64,000 nucleotides of DNA, taken from the NCBI GenBank assembly GCA_014529385.2, contig CM043955.1, positions 136,036,108 through 136,100,107 on the forward strand, given 5' to 3'. Positions 1-9,811 of the stretch are shown here, piece by piece. The translations under genes were made by a program, and so were the position numbers. Within the stretch, counting starts at the first letter, position 1. The number at the start of each line of letters is the position of its first letter. Origin of the DNA: Adiantum capillus-veneris. Taxonomy: Eukaryota > Streptophyta > Polypodiopsida > Polypodiales > Pteridaceae. The notes under the pieces are model-generated. The model saw only the letters and a program-made list of their open reading frames with translations. It was not told the origin of the DNA and made no database searches.

Positions 1-690
1 CCTACATTTAAGTCTTTCTTATCTGATGGTGGTAAAGTCGAAGATTTGTTGATCCTTTCTTGTGCAAGAGGATCCTTCAGAGGTCTAAGAGGCAACAGCT
101 CTCGACCTCCCCCTTCTCAATTGGAAGCCTTAATACACGCTGAGAAAGTTGAAGATTCAGACGATTCCTGTTCTTATGTGACAACCAACAAGCACATAAC
201 CCCTTCTTTGGCCGTGATCCAGGCAGGAAAATTCGCCTCGTCACCGCCCTTGCAGAATACAGTCTTTGTCTCTAAACAGATACCAGATGCTATGGTGAAT
301 GATAATTCTTCAAACTTGAAGATTCCAATCCTTACCTGTGCAAAGGATAAAACAGATACAGAATCTTGCAGCACAACTTCAGTCGCTGCAATTGAATACT
401 TGGACGAAACTTGTTCTCTTGATAAACCTTTACACATGGATATACCTCCAAACACTACTCTGTCTCAGTCTACAACATCCCTTCACGAGGATTTTACTGT
501 TTCAGACAAACCAATGGAATACCTTACAGATTTCCAACCAATGATCATCACTCAACAGAAAACTCAAGTCAGTTTACTAATAATTTCACTCGAAGCAGAT
601 ATAGATTCAATCTTTTATTGGACAAAGCTCGAACTTACAAAAGACTTTGACAAAGGCACTTATCAAGTTGAAGATATGATTAGTTTTTAG
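1..690 (+). CDS. Unrecognised open frame, open at the left edge
   Basis: The frame is open from base 1 to a TAG at 688-690 with no ATG near its beginning, so it is probably the 3' part of something that starts outside the window. The product is rich in Ser, Thr, Asp and Glu with no motif I recognise. Immediately downstream other short frames carry a Cys/His-rich stretch (around 830-920). The neighbourhood is retrotransposon-derived, so a decayed element protein is more likely than a host exon, but I cannot name it. Confidence 0.3.
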   Translation, partial: PTFKSFLSDGGKVEDLLILSCARGSFRGLRGNSSRPPPSQLEALIHAEKVEDSDDSCSYVTTNKHITPSLAVIQAGKFASSPPLQNTVFVSKQIPDAMVNDNSSNLKIPILTCAKDKTDTESCSTTSVAAIEYLDETCSLDKPLHMDIPPNTTLSQSTTSLHEDFTVSDKPMEYLTDFQPMIITQQKTQVSLLIISLEADIDSIFYWTKLELTKDFDKGTYQVEDMISF

Positions 691-928
691 TTTGGCAAAA
701 TAGTCATGGTCAATAACAATGCCATGACATGGGACTTAACAAAAAGAGCTTTGGATGCAGAAGCACTACAAAAATATATTTCCTTCTCCCGGAGTTTTTT
801 TCAACTACCCTGGGTTTCATTCAAAGAGGCAGGGAATGTCACGATTGTGACTATGTTAACAACAATATATCTACTCCTGGTTGTAGATATGCGAAGTGCC
901 ATACCAAGGAGAATCCCTGCGCTTGGAT

Positions 929-1297
929 GGTCACACCCCTTCGCTCAAGAGACGTACCTCTTCGACAAAAGCCACACTCCTTCGACAACTGGTCACACCC
1001 CTTCGCTCTACGAGTGCGACTCTTCGTCCTATGGCTGCAACTCTTTGCCGAAAGGATGTGTTTTTACGTCTAAAGTCATGTCTCTTCACCAGGAGACGTG
1101 TCCTTTCATTTGTGTCTCTTTGTCTCCTATATAAGGAGCCCATTGTACTCGGTCTCAAGCAATCATTCAATCAATCAAACAGAGAGTCTTTTGAGTCTTG
1201 TTTCTGAGTACAGTTCAAGTTTCTTAAGTCTTAATCATGAGTTTAAGTACTTAATTAAGGATAAGTACCTAGAATCCTTACAACCAAATTGTGGCAT
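929..1297. repeat. LTR-like segment with TATA box, orientation ambiguous
   Basis: Read on the plus strand it begins TGGTCACACC (a phrase repeated near 990), has a TATA motif (TATATAAGG, about 1129-1137) and then a CAATCA-rich leader. Read on the minus strand, a purine tract (GGGAGGAGGGGGTA) stands immediately before TGCCAC at the right end. This is just like the PPT-LTR junctions of elements B and D in this window. The second reading would make it a minus-strand 3' LTR. No partner LTR is visible. Confidence 0.35.
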
Positions 1298-2456
1298 ACC
1301 CCCTCCTCCCTCTGTAGAGAAAAGGTAATTGCCCCCAATTGCACCCACAAAAAGAAATCCGATTCTTAAGCAAACACCGACTTCGTGCATACATGCCAAT
1401 GGCCATCTTTACTAAACAAACAAAACCAAGGGCGGGAACAAGCCAACAATGAGCAAACTAGTAGCATAGGCCAGGCACAACCACAAAATAGCCCTAACTC
1501 CCTATGATTAGCCTAGCCCCTGGAAGATATTGTAGGATGGACAAAACAATGGTGGGAACAAGCCAACAATGAGCAAACTACTGACATATGCCAGTCACAA
1601 CCACAAAGTAGCCCTAAATCCCTATGATCACCCGAGCCCCTGGGAGATATTGTAGCACTAGCAGCTCCGCCATGACAGGCCGGAGAGGTGACAAACTTCA
1701 ACACCCCCTCTCACCTCCTAGTCGAATTGCAGAGCTACTAGATGACATCTGAACAAAAAGCTCATCTATCCCAAGTCCAAGAAGACAACAAAGCAAGGCA
1801 CGCCTCCATCTACTCTCTATCAGAAACTCTGGGTAGCTGTAGCTGGCGTTTGTCAACATTGGCTCGCACATTTGGTCGCAAATCTAACATGCCTAAATTC
1901 CACAGAGTAGCCCACATGTATTCGAGTATCTCCAACCATCCACGCTATATCGATTGGAGCACTCTATTGCTCCAAACGAATGCAACCACACTTCTCTGGC
2001 ACACCATGCAACATCTAGTCCAAAGTAACTTGCCCGAGAGTGGGTGTGAGTCCAAGTTTGAAGGAAAAGGATCAAGTCAATACAATCCACATATTATTGT
2101 ACCCCTTTGGCTTCTAGGCCGAAAGCTTTATCTTGAATCAACACCCTGTGCTCATCACATACAACCACCATGCCAAAGTCTGCAAAGCTTATACACTAAC
2201 AGAATGTGGTAACCAAGACAGGGCACAAAAAGAACATAGGAGATGTACATTCCCCCTCTGATATCTAGAATAAGCTCCACAACCCCCTCATTGTGTCACA
2301 AGCTAGTGATCGGTCTCCAAACATAACTAGACCTTCATACTGCCTCAGATCGTATATCAAATCAGGAGAAGTCATGTGTCTAATTACACCATTGTCAATG
2401 ATCCGATCTCAAGAGTCCCGAAACTAGAATCCCCCTCCTGCCAGGTAACTGATCTT
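1298..2456. other. Retrotransposon-derived non-coding stretch
   Basis: No convincing gene. It resembles the 3' non-coding part of a minus-strand gypsy element: the purine tract next to 1297 and the following A/C-rich text mirror 7223-7290 of element B. A 156-codon frame at 1742-2212 has no recognisable motif and I do not call it a gene. The stretch contains the 120-bp duplication listed separately and ends where LTR 1 homology begins. Confidence 0.4.
1432..1655 (+). repeat. Tandem duplication, 120-bp period, two copies
   Basis: The block at 1432-1535 (starting GCGGGAACAAGCCAACAATG) recurs at 1552-1655 with exactly 120-bp offset and roughly ten substitutions. Both copies end in GATATTGTAG. 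The gap between them also matches in part (ACAAAAC), so the whole unit was duplicated once and then diverged. Confidence 0.8.
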
Positions 2457-3200
2457 GATCAGCCTGGCGACAGCAAGGGACAGATCAACACTAGCGTTAG
2501 TGGATTGCACCTGCAGATTCACAGTGTTTTTTCCACAAGACTCAATTTCAGCTCTAACGATTTTGGATCAGCATACCAACCTAGTGTTTTGCATATCCTT
2601 CGCAACGGAACAGTTAGAAGCATCAGCGTTTTCAGTTTTCAGCAGTCAGATACCGTAGTACAAGTCACGAACCTCGCAGATCTCACCTTCCTGCAACAGA
2701 TCCTCGTCGCAGGGTCAAATCCCGCAAAGTTTGTAGTTTCAGCCCGAAAAGGCAGATTTCAGCATCTGCGTTTTCAGCGCGTCGTCGTCGCATCGTCGTC
2801 ATCGACATAGAGTCAGAATTCAGCAGATAAAGATTTGCAGATTTCAGCCCTTAGCATTCTCAGATTTCAGCTCATCTCGTCGTTGTCCTCATTGTCGTCA
2901 ACATCGTCGGTAAGTCCAAGCATTGTAGAGATTTGTGCAATCAATATTAGACCTCTCTCGCCATAGAGAGTGGGGCCTTCGGAGGAGGGTTTGACAACAT
3001 TCTGGTGTCGTATTCTTCTCTCTCTATCTCTCAGTCTCAGCACCTTCATTCACAGTGATCATCCACTTTGTTTGTGTCCATCGCACTCTCTCACTAAAGG
3101 AACGGAAGGCTCTCCCTTCCGTAAGTAAAAGGAACCTTGAGCACAGTTCGGAGCACTCATCTTGAGCAAAGTTCAACATACACTTCCGCTGCACCTTACA
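2457..3200 (+). repeat. LTR 1, 5'-truncated
   Basis: Homology to LTR 2 begins around GATCAGCCTGGCGAC and runs to CACCTTACA at 3200, followed at once by a PBS. About 480 bp of the left part (U3) is missing. The U5 part keeps the hairpin ACGGAAGG-ctctc-CCTTCCGT at 3102-3122. Confidence 0.8.
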
Positions 3201-3213
3201 TTGGTATCAGAGC
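3201..3213 (+). promoter_or_regulatory. Primer binding site (initiator Met tRNA type)
   Basis: TTGGTATCAGAGC directly follows the LTR end TTACA. It is the standard plant LTR-retrotransposon PBS complementary to the 3' end of initiator methionine tRNA, and it fixes the plus orientation. Confidence 0.9.
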
Positions 3214-3698
3214 TTTGACAGTGTTCTGTATCACTCAAGGAAAGAACCACAAGAACCACATCATTTTTATTTGCTTGTTGCGGTCGCACGTAACCCAAAT
3301 CCTCTTGGGCGTGTCGATTTCTAATAGTGTTTTTGAAGAGTGACAGGAAACCCAAGAAAGAAGGGCTTGTCCAGCCTCCCCTTATGCCTCTTTTCACTCA
3401 TTGAGAGCGGACCGTGCGCTTAGCAGTCGGCGAATCGACGTGAGGTGGGAAAAAGCAACCTTGGTGTGACCGCAAGGCCGCCAAGGGGTGCGCCCCAAAA
3501 CTCGGGTGAAGAGAAGATCCTTCTCTAACACAGATTGCAAGCGAAAGAAGAACCTCAAGAACCTCACGACCCTCAAGAATTCAAAACCCTCAAAATCTGC
3601 AAGAACCTCAAGACTCGAGACCCACAAGAACTCAAGACCCCCAAGACCCACAAGAACCCAAGTTCCTCGTGAACTTAAGAACCAAAGATCACAGTGTA
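3214..3698 (+). other. Leader of element 1 with CTCAAGAACC repeats
   Basis: Untranslated leader between PBS and the gag ATG. From about 3545 to 3665 it is a degenerate array of CAAGAACCTCAAGA-like units. The same purine-rich array stands at the same place in elements 3 (9690-9790) and 4 (27280-27420). It may be a packaging or structural region; this is inference from position only. Confidence 0.6.
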
Positions 3699-4063
3699 TG
3701 GTCATCACCCGAAGCGGCATGGATACTTCATGGAGGTGATGAGCATGAAAGTGGCGAAGAAGAATTTCCCCACCAAAGAGGTTTTTCTGACCCACCCCCT
3801 TCCCCATATACGCCAAGGATTGCACTAGATCCTATGGAGGCTTGGTGCAAGACGATGATGGACATGATGACAACGTGGCATGAAGCAAGAATGGTAGCCA
3901 TGGAGCGTGAGCGCGAGCAATTACGCTTGGAGGCCAAAGAATTTGATCGCAAGTACGCAGAAAGGAAAACAAAATTTGAACGCAAGAACGTTGTTCATTC
4001 TTCCTCTCTCATTTCAAATGTGCAGGCGAAGATTGAAGAGATTCGGGAAAAGGAGACTCTTTA
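3699..4063 (+). pseudogene. Element 1 gag, N-terminal fragment
   Basis: Begins MVITRSGMDTS, the start shared by elements 3 and 4, with a stop/frame change soon after (about 3738). The matching frame then reads through an acidic, Pro/Ser-rich segment and a charged coiled-coil stretch, and is fused straight to sequence that lies after the protease in element 2 (VVHSSSLISNVQ). It ends with a TAG at 4062. Capsid, zinc knuckle and retropepsin are absent. Not a functional Gag. Confidence 0.65.
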
Positions 4064-4079
4064 GTCTCTTCTTTTCCCA

Positions 4080-5145
4080 AGCATGACACACAGGATTTGC
4101 ATGATGATAAGCATGATGAATTGCCTGATAATGATAAGCATGATGATTTGAATGACAATGACAAGCATGATGAATTCTCATGAGCATGATGATTTGTATG
4201 ATCGAGACGTGATTGTTCACAAGGATGATGGTTTAGTTGATGCTTTTTCTAGCAAAGCTAACCTCGTTGCACAGTCGATCAATCACGAAGAATCGATTTT
4301 GGCTTTGAGTCAAGGTCCACAGCACCCCCACAGGCAGATGCGATCGATCACAAAGAACCGATCTTGGCTCTCGAGCCTAGGTCCAGAGAACCCTCACACA
4401 AAGTACTATGTGTTCGAATGATTAGTCAGCACACATTGTTCGAGTGTTTCATTCGTGATCGTTTCCTGTATTTTAGTCAACGTCTTTATGTGATCCCTTT
4501 TCATAGGCATGTCATATTGTACGTTGAGCACAATTCACTCATAAATGAGCACGGATGTATGCGGATGATTCATGAAAAGATAAAATGTTTGCATTCAAGG
4601 AATTTATATTCCATGTCTCTTCCTTGGCATGACACAGTCGTAGAAAGAGCACAAGAAAGATTGAGCATCAAGCATAGGCATTTCCATTGTGTTTTGCCAT
4701 AGTTGACTCATTTAGATCAGAACGTCAAGATTCAATCTCATTGTTTGCATGTGTTTGATGAACAGTTTGGCACTCCGTCTATATGTTCATCTACATTGCA
4801 TGCACAGTTTTTTCAAAGGAATAGTATTTTTCCAGTCACTTCACATGGAATGGGTATGTTCATGTTTTTGTGTTCGAAGTGGTTTCAGGAATTTTCAGCC
4901 TCGGAGATTCTTGAAGAAGATAGACGCATGACTATAGACGAAGTTGAAGCATTGAAGGAGCCACATAAGACTTTGTGTCGCTTTCGGCGCGGCCCAAAGA
5001 AGCAAGCGTTGCAGACCTTTAAGAAGTTCAAGTATCGCACGACCCACACCTCAGAGTGGGTCGGCGAGGGGTCCTTTCAAGGATTCCGAATGTTGTTGGC
5101 AATCTCGCTCAACGCCATACAGTTCGGTACGAGTACCTCGCTTTG
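4080..5145 (+). pseudogene. Element 1 His/Asp repeat and conserved C-terminal protein
   Basis: About 4080-4215 encodes degenerate KHDDL-x-DND repeats, broken by a frameshift near 4181. From about 4390 to the TGA just before the PPT runs the conserved C-terminal domain (key blocks VLCVRMI, FECFIRDRFLYF, SLPWHDTV, FGTPSICSSTLH, GMFMFLC, LCRFRRGPKKQ). One in-frame TAG interrupts it at about 4700. No known fold recognised. The same protein occurs in elements 2, 3 and 4. Confidence 0.65.
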
Positions 5146-5157
5146 AAAAGGAGGGGA
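5146..5157 (+). promoter_or_regulatory. Polypurine tract of element 1
   Basis: AAAAGGAGGGGA sits immediately before LTR 2. The identical tract precedes LTR 4 (12771-12782) and LTR 7 (37566-37577). The stop codon of the C-terminal ORF overlaps its first base. Confidence 0.85.
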
Positions 5158-6383
5158 TGTCACTTGACACATTCAACCCTATGTGTCCGTGGACAAGCTA
5201 GAGCACCACCAGGGTTCAGTTCAGTCAAGTCAGTCTAGAATAGGAAGTGATCTGGCACTTTTGTGAGTCTATTCGCAGACCGTGCATGCCCAAGCACTTG
5301 AAGTAGATGCATATCCTCTGGTTGCACACAGCATGATCATCAGCATTACCATCAGAATCCATCAGGAGCATTTTTATAGTGCATAGACCTATTTTCCCTA
5401 TTTTTGACATTTTTCACTTATTATTTTTAAGTGACTTTTGTTGGAAACTAGGTAGGGCAACTTTGCTAAGTTTATATATATAGAAACCTAGCGCTAGCAC
5501 TTTCTGGCAGAAGAGGCAGCAGGAGCACCTTGCTCAACAGGCAACTTCTCAGTAAGACCCACACAGAGGCCTAGCGTTTTTGCAAGAGACGGCAGAACCT
5601 AGCGTTTTTGGATCAAGAACCCAGATCAGCCAGTGTTTTTGCATCTGCATCAGCCTGGCGACAACAAGGGACAGATCAGCACTAGCGTTAGTGGATTGCA
5701 CCTGCAGATTCACACCGTTTTTGCAACAAGACTCATTTTCAGCCCTAGCGATTTTGGATCAACATACCAGCCTAGCGTTTTGCATATCCTTCAACACGGA
5801 ACAATTAAAGCATCAACGTTTTCAATTTTCAATAGTCAGATACCGCAGTACAAGTCCCGAACCTCGCAGATCTCACCTTCCTGCAGCAACAGATCCTCGT
5901 CGCACGGTCAGATCCCGCAAAGTTCGCAGTTTCAGTCCGGAAAGCGCAGATTTCAGCATCTGCGTTTTCGTCGCATCGTCATCATCGACATAGAGTCAAA
6001 ATTCAACAGATAAAGATTTGCAGATTTCAGTCCTTAGCATTCTCAAATTTCAGCCCGTCTCATCGTTGTCCTCATTGTCGTCGACATCATCGGCAAGTCC
6101 AAGCATTGTAGAGATTTGTGCAATCAATAGTAGACCGCTCTCACCATAGAGAGTGGGGGCCATCGGAGGAGGGTTTGACAACATTCTGGTGTCGTGTTCT
6201 TCTCTCTCTATCTCTCAATCTCAGCACCTTCATTCACAATGTTCATCCACTTTGTTTGTGTCCATCGCACTTTCTCACTAAAGGAACGAAGGCTCTCCCT
6301 TCCGTAAGTAAAAGAAACCTTGAGCACAGTTCGGAGCACTCATCTTGAGCAAAGTTCAACATACACTTCCGTTGCACCTTACA
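5158..6383 (+). repeat. LTR 2 (3' LTR of element 1 and 5' LTR of element 2)
   Basis: Runs TGTCACTTGACAC to CACCTTACA, 1226 bp. A TATA box (TTTATATATATAG) lies near 5470. Downstream there are many GCGTTTTT motifs, then the two U5 hairpins. It is followed not by a PBS but directly by CCACAAGAACCC, so element 2 has lost its PBS and about 450 bp of leader. Confidence 0.85.
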
Positions 6384-6597
6384 CCACAAGAACCCAAGCA
6401 CCCACGACTTCAGTGTACGGTCATCATCCGAAGCAGAATGGCTACTTCGCATGAGAGTCATGGGCATGAAAGTAGTGAAGAAGAATTTCCTCACCATGGA
6501 GGTTTTCTTGACCGTCCCCCTTCGTCATCTACGCCAGGGATTGCACCAAATCCTATGGAGGCTTTGGTCAAGACGATGATGGACATGATGGCACAAC
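6384..6597 (+). pseudogene. Element 2 gag, 5' part before the element B insertion
   Basis: The sequence matches the gag start of elements 1 and 3, but the family's start codon is ACG here (about 6419), so the first ATG is the downstream one (6439). The product continues with the acidic stretch and Pro/Ser-rich block to MMAQ, where element B interrupts. It resumes at 21265. Confidence 0.7.
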
Positions 6598-7222
6598 TGT
6601 AACAGACTTGGACACTCCAAGTCAAGAATCAATCGCAACAGCACCAAATAACCACTTCAAAACAATTCACAGATCACAATAGATTTGCACTGGCCCGGCG
6701 GAGTTCCGTGCCTACAGATATTGGCCCCAAAGATTGGCGCCCCTTTCGGTATTTCTTTTTGTATTAATCACTTCAAAGTACAAGAGAGTGGCTCGGGATT
6801 CACTCTCAGACTCTGCGTCCAGATGCTCTGAGAAGTGAAAGCCCAAGCCACTATTTAAAGGTTTACAAGGGATGCCCAAAAGCAGAGCCCCAAAAAGCTT
6901 CAAAATCAAAAGCATGTGCTCTCTCTCTCTCAGATGTTTAACTAAAAACAAAAAGCATTCTCTCTCTTTTTCTCATTGTGTGGAGTCCAAAAAGCAACCG
7001 ACGCACTAGCGCTTTTTCCGCCGCAATTTTCGAAAGCGTCGTACACTGCTGTTGCCACGTGGCACCCCGGCAGAATTAGGGTTTTCTGAATTAGGGTTTC
7101 AGTCTGAAATTAGGGTTTGCTGCAAATTAGGGTTTTTAGCAGATTTTAGGGTTTGCAGGAATTTTAGGGTTTCAGCCAGAAATTAGGGTTTCTGTTGTCC
7201 GCCACGTCATCACTTTGTGACA
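6598..7222 (-). repeat. 3' LTR of element B
   Basis: 625 bp, TG...CA ends, matching 20627-21264 nearly base for base. On the minus strand it starts TGTCACAAAGTG. It contains several degenerate copies of AATTAGGGTTT (7075-7195), a CT-rich tract near 6920 and a TATA-like TTTAAATAG near 6855. Confidence 0.9.
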
Positions 7223-7802
7223 TACCCCCTCTTGAAAGCATTGTAATCGACCGCAATTACACCTGCAAAACCAACAGAAGCCATAAACCGTCTTAGCAGA
7301 CACTGACTGTTAGTACCTACGTACTAGGAACACACATCTAACACATGTACCAAATCGACAGTCACATCACACGACATCACAGGACATCACATAACATTCA
7401 ACATTCATTCGGATCTTAAACCATGATTTATCGGCAATGTAGCTAGCAATCACATCTAGGTCCAATCGGGACCTCATCGATGTTCGATTGACTAACCCCT
7501 ATTGCAACCATGTCTATTTGAGATCAAGTAGACCAAAATGCTGCAGTCATTTCGTCTATCAGTTCCTGCACTCAAAAGAAGTGAAGAAACAAATCAGTAT
7601 CATTATCAGGAATTCCATTTCATAAAGTCATATAGCAGAATACTGTCAGCTCTCAGTATCCCTGAAGCTCAAAGAGACATCAGTGACTCTAGTATCTAAA
7701 TCAAGGCATCTGTTGACAAAGGAGTGGAGTGACTCCCCTCTTGTGCATCCCACTGCAGCAGATCTCCGGCCAAGCTGAATTCTGGGTTCCATTTGGAGTA
7801 GA
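7223..7802 (-). other. Element B 3' non-coding region with PPT
   Basis: On the minus strand the PPT CAAGAGGGGGTA abuts the LTR. The rest (7236-7802) shows no reading frame of note and corresponds to the non-coding stretch between chromodomain and PPT in element D (35500-36068). Confidence 0.75.
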
Positions 7803-8131
7803 CTATTCTAAACCAAAAGCATCGAGGTAAAGTTTCACAATCTGAGGAGTATCTGCTAGGTTCTCCTCCTCCATCCACTTCGCATCTAGTGCAGGATAAT
7901 TCTTGAACTTAACCAAGAACCGCCTTCGGACTTTAACTTTATTCTTCGTATCCTTATGTGCCAAAATCTGTTCAGGAAGAAGGATCTCCTCGTTTTCTTC
8001 CACTTCGGGTTGCTCATCAAGCTCCCCATCATCAGGCACATCACCTTTAAAAGGTTTCAAGAGACTCACATGAAATGCATTGTGAATCCTCTAAGTATCT
8101 GGCAATTTCAATCGAAAGGAGACATCATTTA
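7803..8131 (-). pseudogene. Element B integrase C-terminus with chromodomain
   Basis: Encodes HVSLLKPFKGDVPDDG, an acidic linker, then a chromodomain-like tail (RRRFLVKFKNYPALDAKWME). It aligns closely with the element D tail at 35220-35450. A stop lies just upstream (about 8090). In chromoviruses this domain targets integration to marked chromatin. The 5' end of this piece is the target site of element 3; the preceding codons are found at 14179 and beyond. Confidence 0.85.
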
Positions 8132-9348
8132 TGTCACGTGACACATCCCAACCCTATGTGTCCGTGGACAAGCTACACCACAACAAGGTTCAGTCAGTCC
8201 AGTCAATCTAGATTAGCAGTGATCTGGAACTTTTGTGAGTATTCGTAGACCGTGCATACCCAGTCACTTAGCAATAGATGCATATCCTCCGGTTGCACAC
8301 AGCATGATCATCAGTATTCCCTTCAGAATCCATCAAATTCAAGCAGGGTAATTTTCCAGTACATTTAGCCTATTTTCCTTATTTTTGGTTATTTTCACTT
8401 ATTATTTTTAAGTGACTTTCCAACAAAAGTAGGTAAGGCAATTTTGCTAAGTTAATATATAAGCAAACCCAAGTTAGCACTTTCTGGCAGAAGAGGCAGC
8501 AGGAGCTTCCCGCTCAACAAGCAACTTCTCACCAGTACCCCCCCTCAGCACCCCCTAGCGTTTTTCAAGCATTACCATCGCCATCCTTCCCCCATCCTTG
8601 GCGTTTCCTCCCACAGCCAACATCGCCATCAAGTTCCATTTGCCTGGCGTTTTTCCCTTAGCCACTTCAGCCAATGCAGCGTTTTGGCTCAGCAACATCA
8701 GCAAACTCTTGCAGATCATTAGAGTTTTCAACCTCAGCAGAGCAGAAGAGATTTCAGCCAAAAACGCCAGCATTACTTCAGCCATCTTAGCGTTTTTGGG
8801 ATCATCTACCCCAGCGTTTTTGCATCAGAAATTCAGCAGTCGAAACGCAGGTTTTCAGCCTTTAGCAAAGTAGCAGATCAGCCCCAGATTGGTTGCAGAA
8901 GTTCCCCCATCTTTGACCCAAGAAAACACAGCCAAAACAGTCATTTTCAGCCACCGAAACAGCCATGAAAATCAGCAATTAGAAGATCCCAGATTTCAGC
9001 CATCAAGTCGTCGTCGTCATCACCGTCGTCGTCATCGGCATAGTCCAAGATGCATAAGTCCATTGCATACGCATTGTACACCTTTGTGCAATCAAAGTAG
9101 ACCACTCTCGCCGACGAGAGTGGGGCTTTTGGAGGAGGGTTTTACAACCTCTCGGGTGTCGTATCTCTTTTCTCTCCTTCTCTCAGTCTCATTCACTTGC
9201 ACGCACAATATCCACTCACTTTGTTCGTGATCATAGCACTCTCCACAAGACGGAAGGCTCTCTCCTTCCCTAAGAACTAAAAGGAACCTTGAGCAATAAA
9301 GATCACTAATCTTGAGAAAATACAACATTCATTCCACTGCTCCTTACA
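8132..9348 (+). repeat. LTR 3 (5' LTR of element 3)
   Basis: 1217 bp starting with the perfect palindrome TGTCACGTGACA and ending CTCCTTACA. TATA-like TTAATATATAAG near 8451. GCGTTTTT-type motifs follow from about 8558 to 8820. Hairpin CCACTCTCG-ccga-CGAGAGTGG at 9102-9123 and a second hairpin around 9250. Confidence 0.9.
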
Positions 9349-9361
9349 TTGGTATCAGAGC
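9349..9361 (+). promoter_or_regulatory. Primer binding site of element 3
   Basis: TTGGTATCAGAGC directly after the LTR end, the same as in element 1. Confidence 0.9.
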
Positions 9362-9811
9362 TTTGGAAGTGTTCTGCATTACTCAAGGAAAGAACCACAA
9401 GAATTTTTTTTGCTTGTTGCGGTCGCACGAACCCAAGTTTACTTAGGCGTGGCGATTCCTAATCGTGTTTTGTTGAAGAGTGACAGGAATCCCAAGAAAG
9501 AAGGGCTTGTCCAGCCTCCCCTTGTGTCTCTTTTCACTCATTGAGAGCGGACCGTGCACTTAGCGGCCGGCCAATCGACGTGAGGTGGGAAAAAGCAACC
9601 TTGGTGTGAGTGCAAGGCCGCCAAGGGGTGCGCCCGCAGAAAAGAGTAGAACTCGGGTGAAGAGAAGATCCTTCTCAACGCGATTTGCAAGCGAAAGAAA
9701 ACCTCAAGAACCTCAAGAACCCAAGATTCTCACGAATCAAGGACCTCAAGAACCTCAAGACACTCAAGAACCTAAGTTCCTCGCGAGCTTAAGACCCCAA
9801 GATCATAGTGC
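9362..9811 (+). other. Leader of element 3
   Basis: Non-coding leader closely matching that of element 1, including the conserved stretch around AAGAAGGGCTTGTCCAGCC and the CTCAAGAACC array just before the gag ATG. No open frame of note. Confidence 0.6.

Larger units (their letters stand above)
2457..6383 (+). mobile_element. Element 1: non-autonomous LTR retrotransposon (gag remnant plus C-terminal ORF)
   Basis: Layout: 5'-truncated LTR 1 (2457-3200), PBS, leader, short gag N-terminal frame, His/Asp repeat, C-terminal frame, PPT, LTR 2 (5158-6383). The internal region is only about 1.96 kb, against 3.4 kb in element 3, because capsid, zinc knuckle and protease coding are missing. No polymerase genes. 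LTR 2 also serves as the 5' LTR of element 2, a tandem LTR-internal-LTR-internal-LTR arrangement typical of recombination between LTRs. Confidence 0.8.

Noticed and set aside
1742-2212. 156-codon plus-strand frame
   Set aside because: No motif and no matching copy elsewhere in the window. Located in retroelement 3' debris; open by chance.
3201-3213. Possible tRNA genes at the TGGTATCAGAGC sites
   Set aside because: These are primer binding sites next to LTR ends; no tRNA cloverleaf follows.
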